From DASUZD01 sp036377055 (GTDB lineage Bacteria > Actinomycetota > Thermoleophilia > Gaiellales > Gaiellaceae): a stretch of 11,876 bases of DNA. Of this stretch, positions 11,199-11,876 are shown one piece after another. Under the pieces are notes generated by a model that saw nothing but the letters and a program-made list of their open reading frames with translations, was not told the DNA's origin and did not search any database. Location: assembly GCA_036377055.1 (NCBI GenBank), contig DASUZD010000283.1, positions 1 through 11,876 of the forward strand. Reading direction: 5' to 3'. How positions within the stretch are numbered: position 1 is the stretch's first letter; each line of letters starts with the position of its first letter. The translations under genes were made by a program, and so were the position numbers.

Positions 11199-11698
11199 GC
11201 CAGCCGCAGGTCGGGCAGGTTCCGCCAGCGGCCGTCGACGTCGAAGCCGTAGCCGACGAAGAACTCGTCCGGGACGGTGAAGCCGACGTAGTCGACCGGC
11301 AGGTCGTCGACCAGCCGCCGGTACGGACGGTCGAGCAGCGCGGCCACGCGCAGGCTCGTCGGCTGGCGCAGCTCGAACAGCTTGCGCAGGTAGTTGAGCG
11401 TCAGGCCGGTGTCTACCACGTCCTCCACGAGTAGCACGTCGTGTCCGGTGACCGGGATCGCGGTGTCCTTCAGCAGCCGGACGCGCGAGTGGCCGCCCGT
11501 GTCGGCGCCGTTGTAGCCGGCGAGCTCGACGAAGTCGACCTTGTGCGCGCTCGGGATGGCCCTGGAGAGATCGGTGAGGAAGACGACGCTCGCCTTCAGG
11601 ATCGAGATCAGCAGCAGTTCCTTGCCTGCGTAGTCCTCTGCGATCTGCGCGCCCAGCTCATCGACGCGCGTACGGAGCTCTTCCGCCGAGAGGAACAC
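11189..11698 (-). CDS. hpt: Hypoxanthine(-guanine) phosphoribosyltransferase
   Basis: A cytoplasmic purine-salvage enzyme that joins hypoxanthine or guanine to PRPP to give IMP or GMP. From GTG 11698 it has 169 aa. The PRPP loop is VLLVEDVVDTGLTL at 88-101, with Glu92, Asp93 and Asp96; the segment with Lys35 (ILKAS) replaces the usual LKG; the base-binding end is PDEFFVGYGFDVDGRWRNLP, as in bacterial Hpt. The start is uncertain: homology-like sequence (EASDPRVGD) continues upstream in frame to an ATA at 11728-11726 that overlaps the preceding stop by 4 nt, and GTG 11698 has GGAG only 2 nt before it. Extended, the protein would have 179 aa, closer to the family's usual length. It is probably co-transcribed with the gene entering from the right edge. 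Confidence 0.93.
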   Translation of the reverse strand: MFLSAEELRTRVDELGAQIAEDYAGKELLLISILKASVVFLTDLSRAIPSAHKVDFVELAGYNGADTGGHSRVRLLKDTAIPVTGHDVLLVEDVVDTGLTLNYLRKLFELRQPTSLRVAALLDRPYRRLVDDLPVDYVGFTVPDEFFVGYGFDVDGRWRNLPDLRLAKV

Positions 11699-11724
11699 GT
11701 CTCCGACGCGCGGGTCGGAGGCTT

Positions 11725-11876
11725 CTATGACGCGAGGTCGAGGCGGTATCGCTGGGCCAGCCGCTCGATGTCGCGTTTGTAGAAGAGCTTGGCCTGCACC
11801 TCGGGATAGCGCTGGCGGAGCTTCCGCAGCTTGCGATTCTTCCGCGTCACGAGACGCTGCTTCATCACCGTGATCT
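11725..11876 (-). CDS. C-terminal end of an unrecognised basic protein (partial)
   Basis: The minus strand is open from the window edge to TAG at 11727-11725, giving 49 residues: ITVMKQRLVTRKNRKLRKLR and then QRYPEVQAKLFYKRDIERLA, ending QRYRLDLAS. It is rich in Lys/Arg and likely helical. I do not recognise the family from the tail alone. Its stop overlaps or nearly touches hpt, which suggests one operon. In many actinobacteria tilS precedes hpt, but this tail does not resemble TilS to me, so I do not name it. Confidence 0.7.
   Translation of the reverse strand, partial: ITVMKQRLVTRKNRKLRKLRQRYPEVQAKLFYKRDIERLAQRYRLDLAS

Noticed and set aside
1..11876. CRISPR array, rRNA, integrase or transposase gene
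   Set aside because: No regularly spaced repeats, no rRNA-like stretch and no such protein motifs were seen anywhere in the window.

Overview
The window is GC-rich DNA (about 70% G+C by eye) from a bacterium that looks like an actinobacterium outside the classical mycolic-acid and Streptomyces groups, possibly Thermoleophilia. The grounds are the codon use (nearly all C or G at third positions), a small 'hydrophobic protein' ending in RWYRW that is familiar from Actinobacteria, frequent leaderless starts (TANNNT 6-7 nt before the start codon), and a System I (Ccm) cytochrome c maturation cluster with the Cys-type CcmE. The lineage is inferred; no rRNA or marker gene is present.

Layout. 1-87 is the end of an unrecognised + strand gene, followed by a perfect 13-bp hairpin. 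149-3097 is a 982-aa signalling protein: class III cyclase domain, STAND-type ATPase and TPR-like tail. 3170-3487 is a small holin-like membrane protein that meets, 1 bp from stop to stop, a minus-strand TIM-barrel protein of the endonuclease IV / sugar-phosphate isomerase superfamily (3489-4304). A divergent 80-aa Cys/His-containing protein follows (4404-4646). After a repeat-bearing intergenic region come ccmE, ccmF and a ccmI-like gene, tightly packed (4936-7788) and followed by two strong hairpins. A secreted coiled-coil M23 peptidase lies at 7964-9151. A 523-bp gap (9152-9674) holds an element with 44-nt inverted ends, a structured leader and the promoter region of a 53-aa membrane protein (9675-9836). 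On the minus strand, the end of an unrecognised gene, hpt (hypoxanthine phosphoribosyltransferase) and an Nramp Mn/Fe transporter run in the same direction. The transporter promoter carries a perfect 26-nt palindrome that also contains the hpt stop codon.

How it fits together. CcmE, CcmF and CcmI form a partial haem-delivery and ligation module for cytochrome c; ccmA-D and any ccmG/H are not in the window. The Nramp gene appears to be controlled by a metal-sensing repressor binding the palindrome. The other genes look like independent single-gene units with compact, often leaderless promoters.

The least explained part is the non-coding repeat family. A 146/147-nt conserved block occurs in the same orientation at 4768-4913 and 9338-9484, flanking the ccm and M23 genes. 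The second copy belongs to a REPIN- or MITE-like element (9156-9484) whose interior has mutually exclusive hairpins. Five start codons, on both strands, have TANNNT 6-7 nt upstream, and four of these -10 boxes have a palindrome or perfect hairpin where a -35 element would lie.
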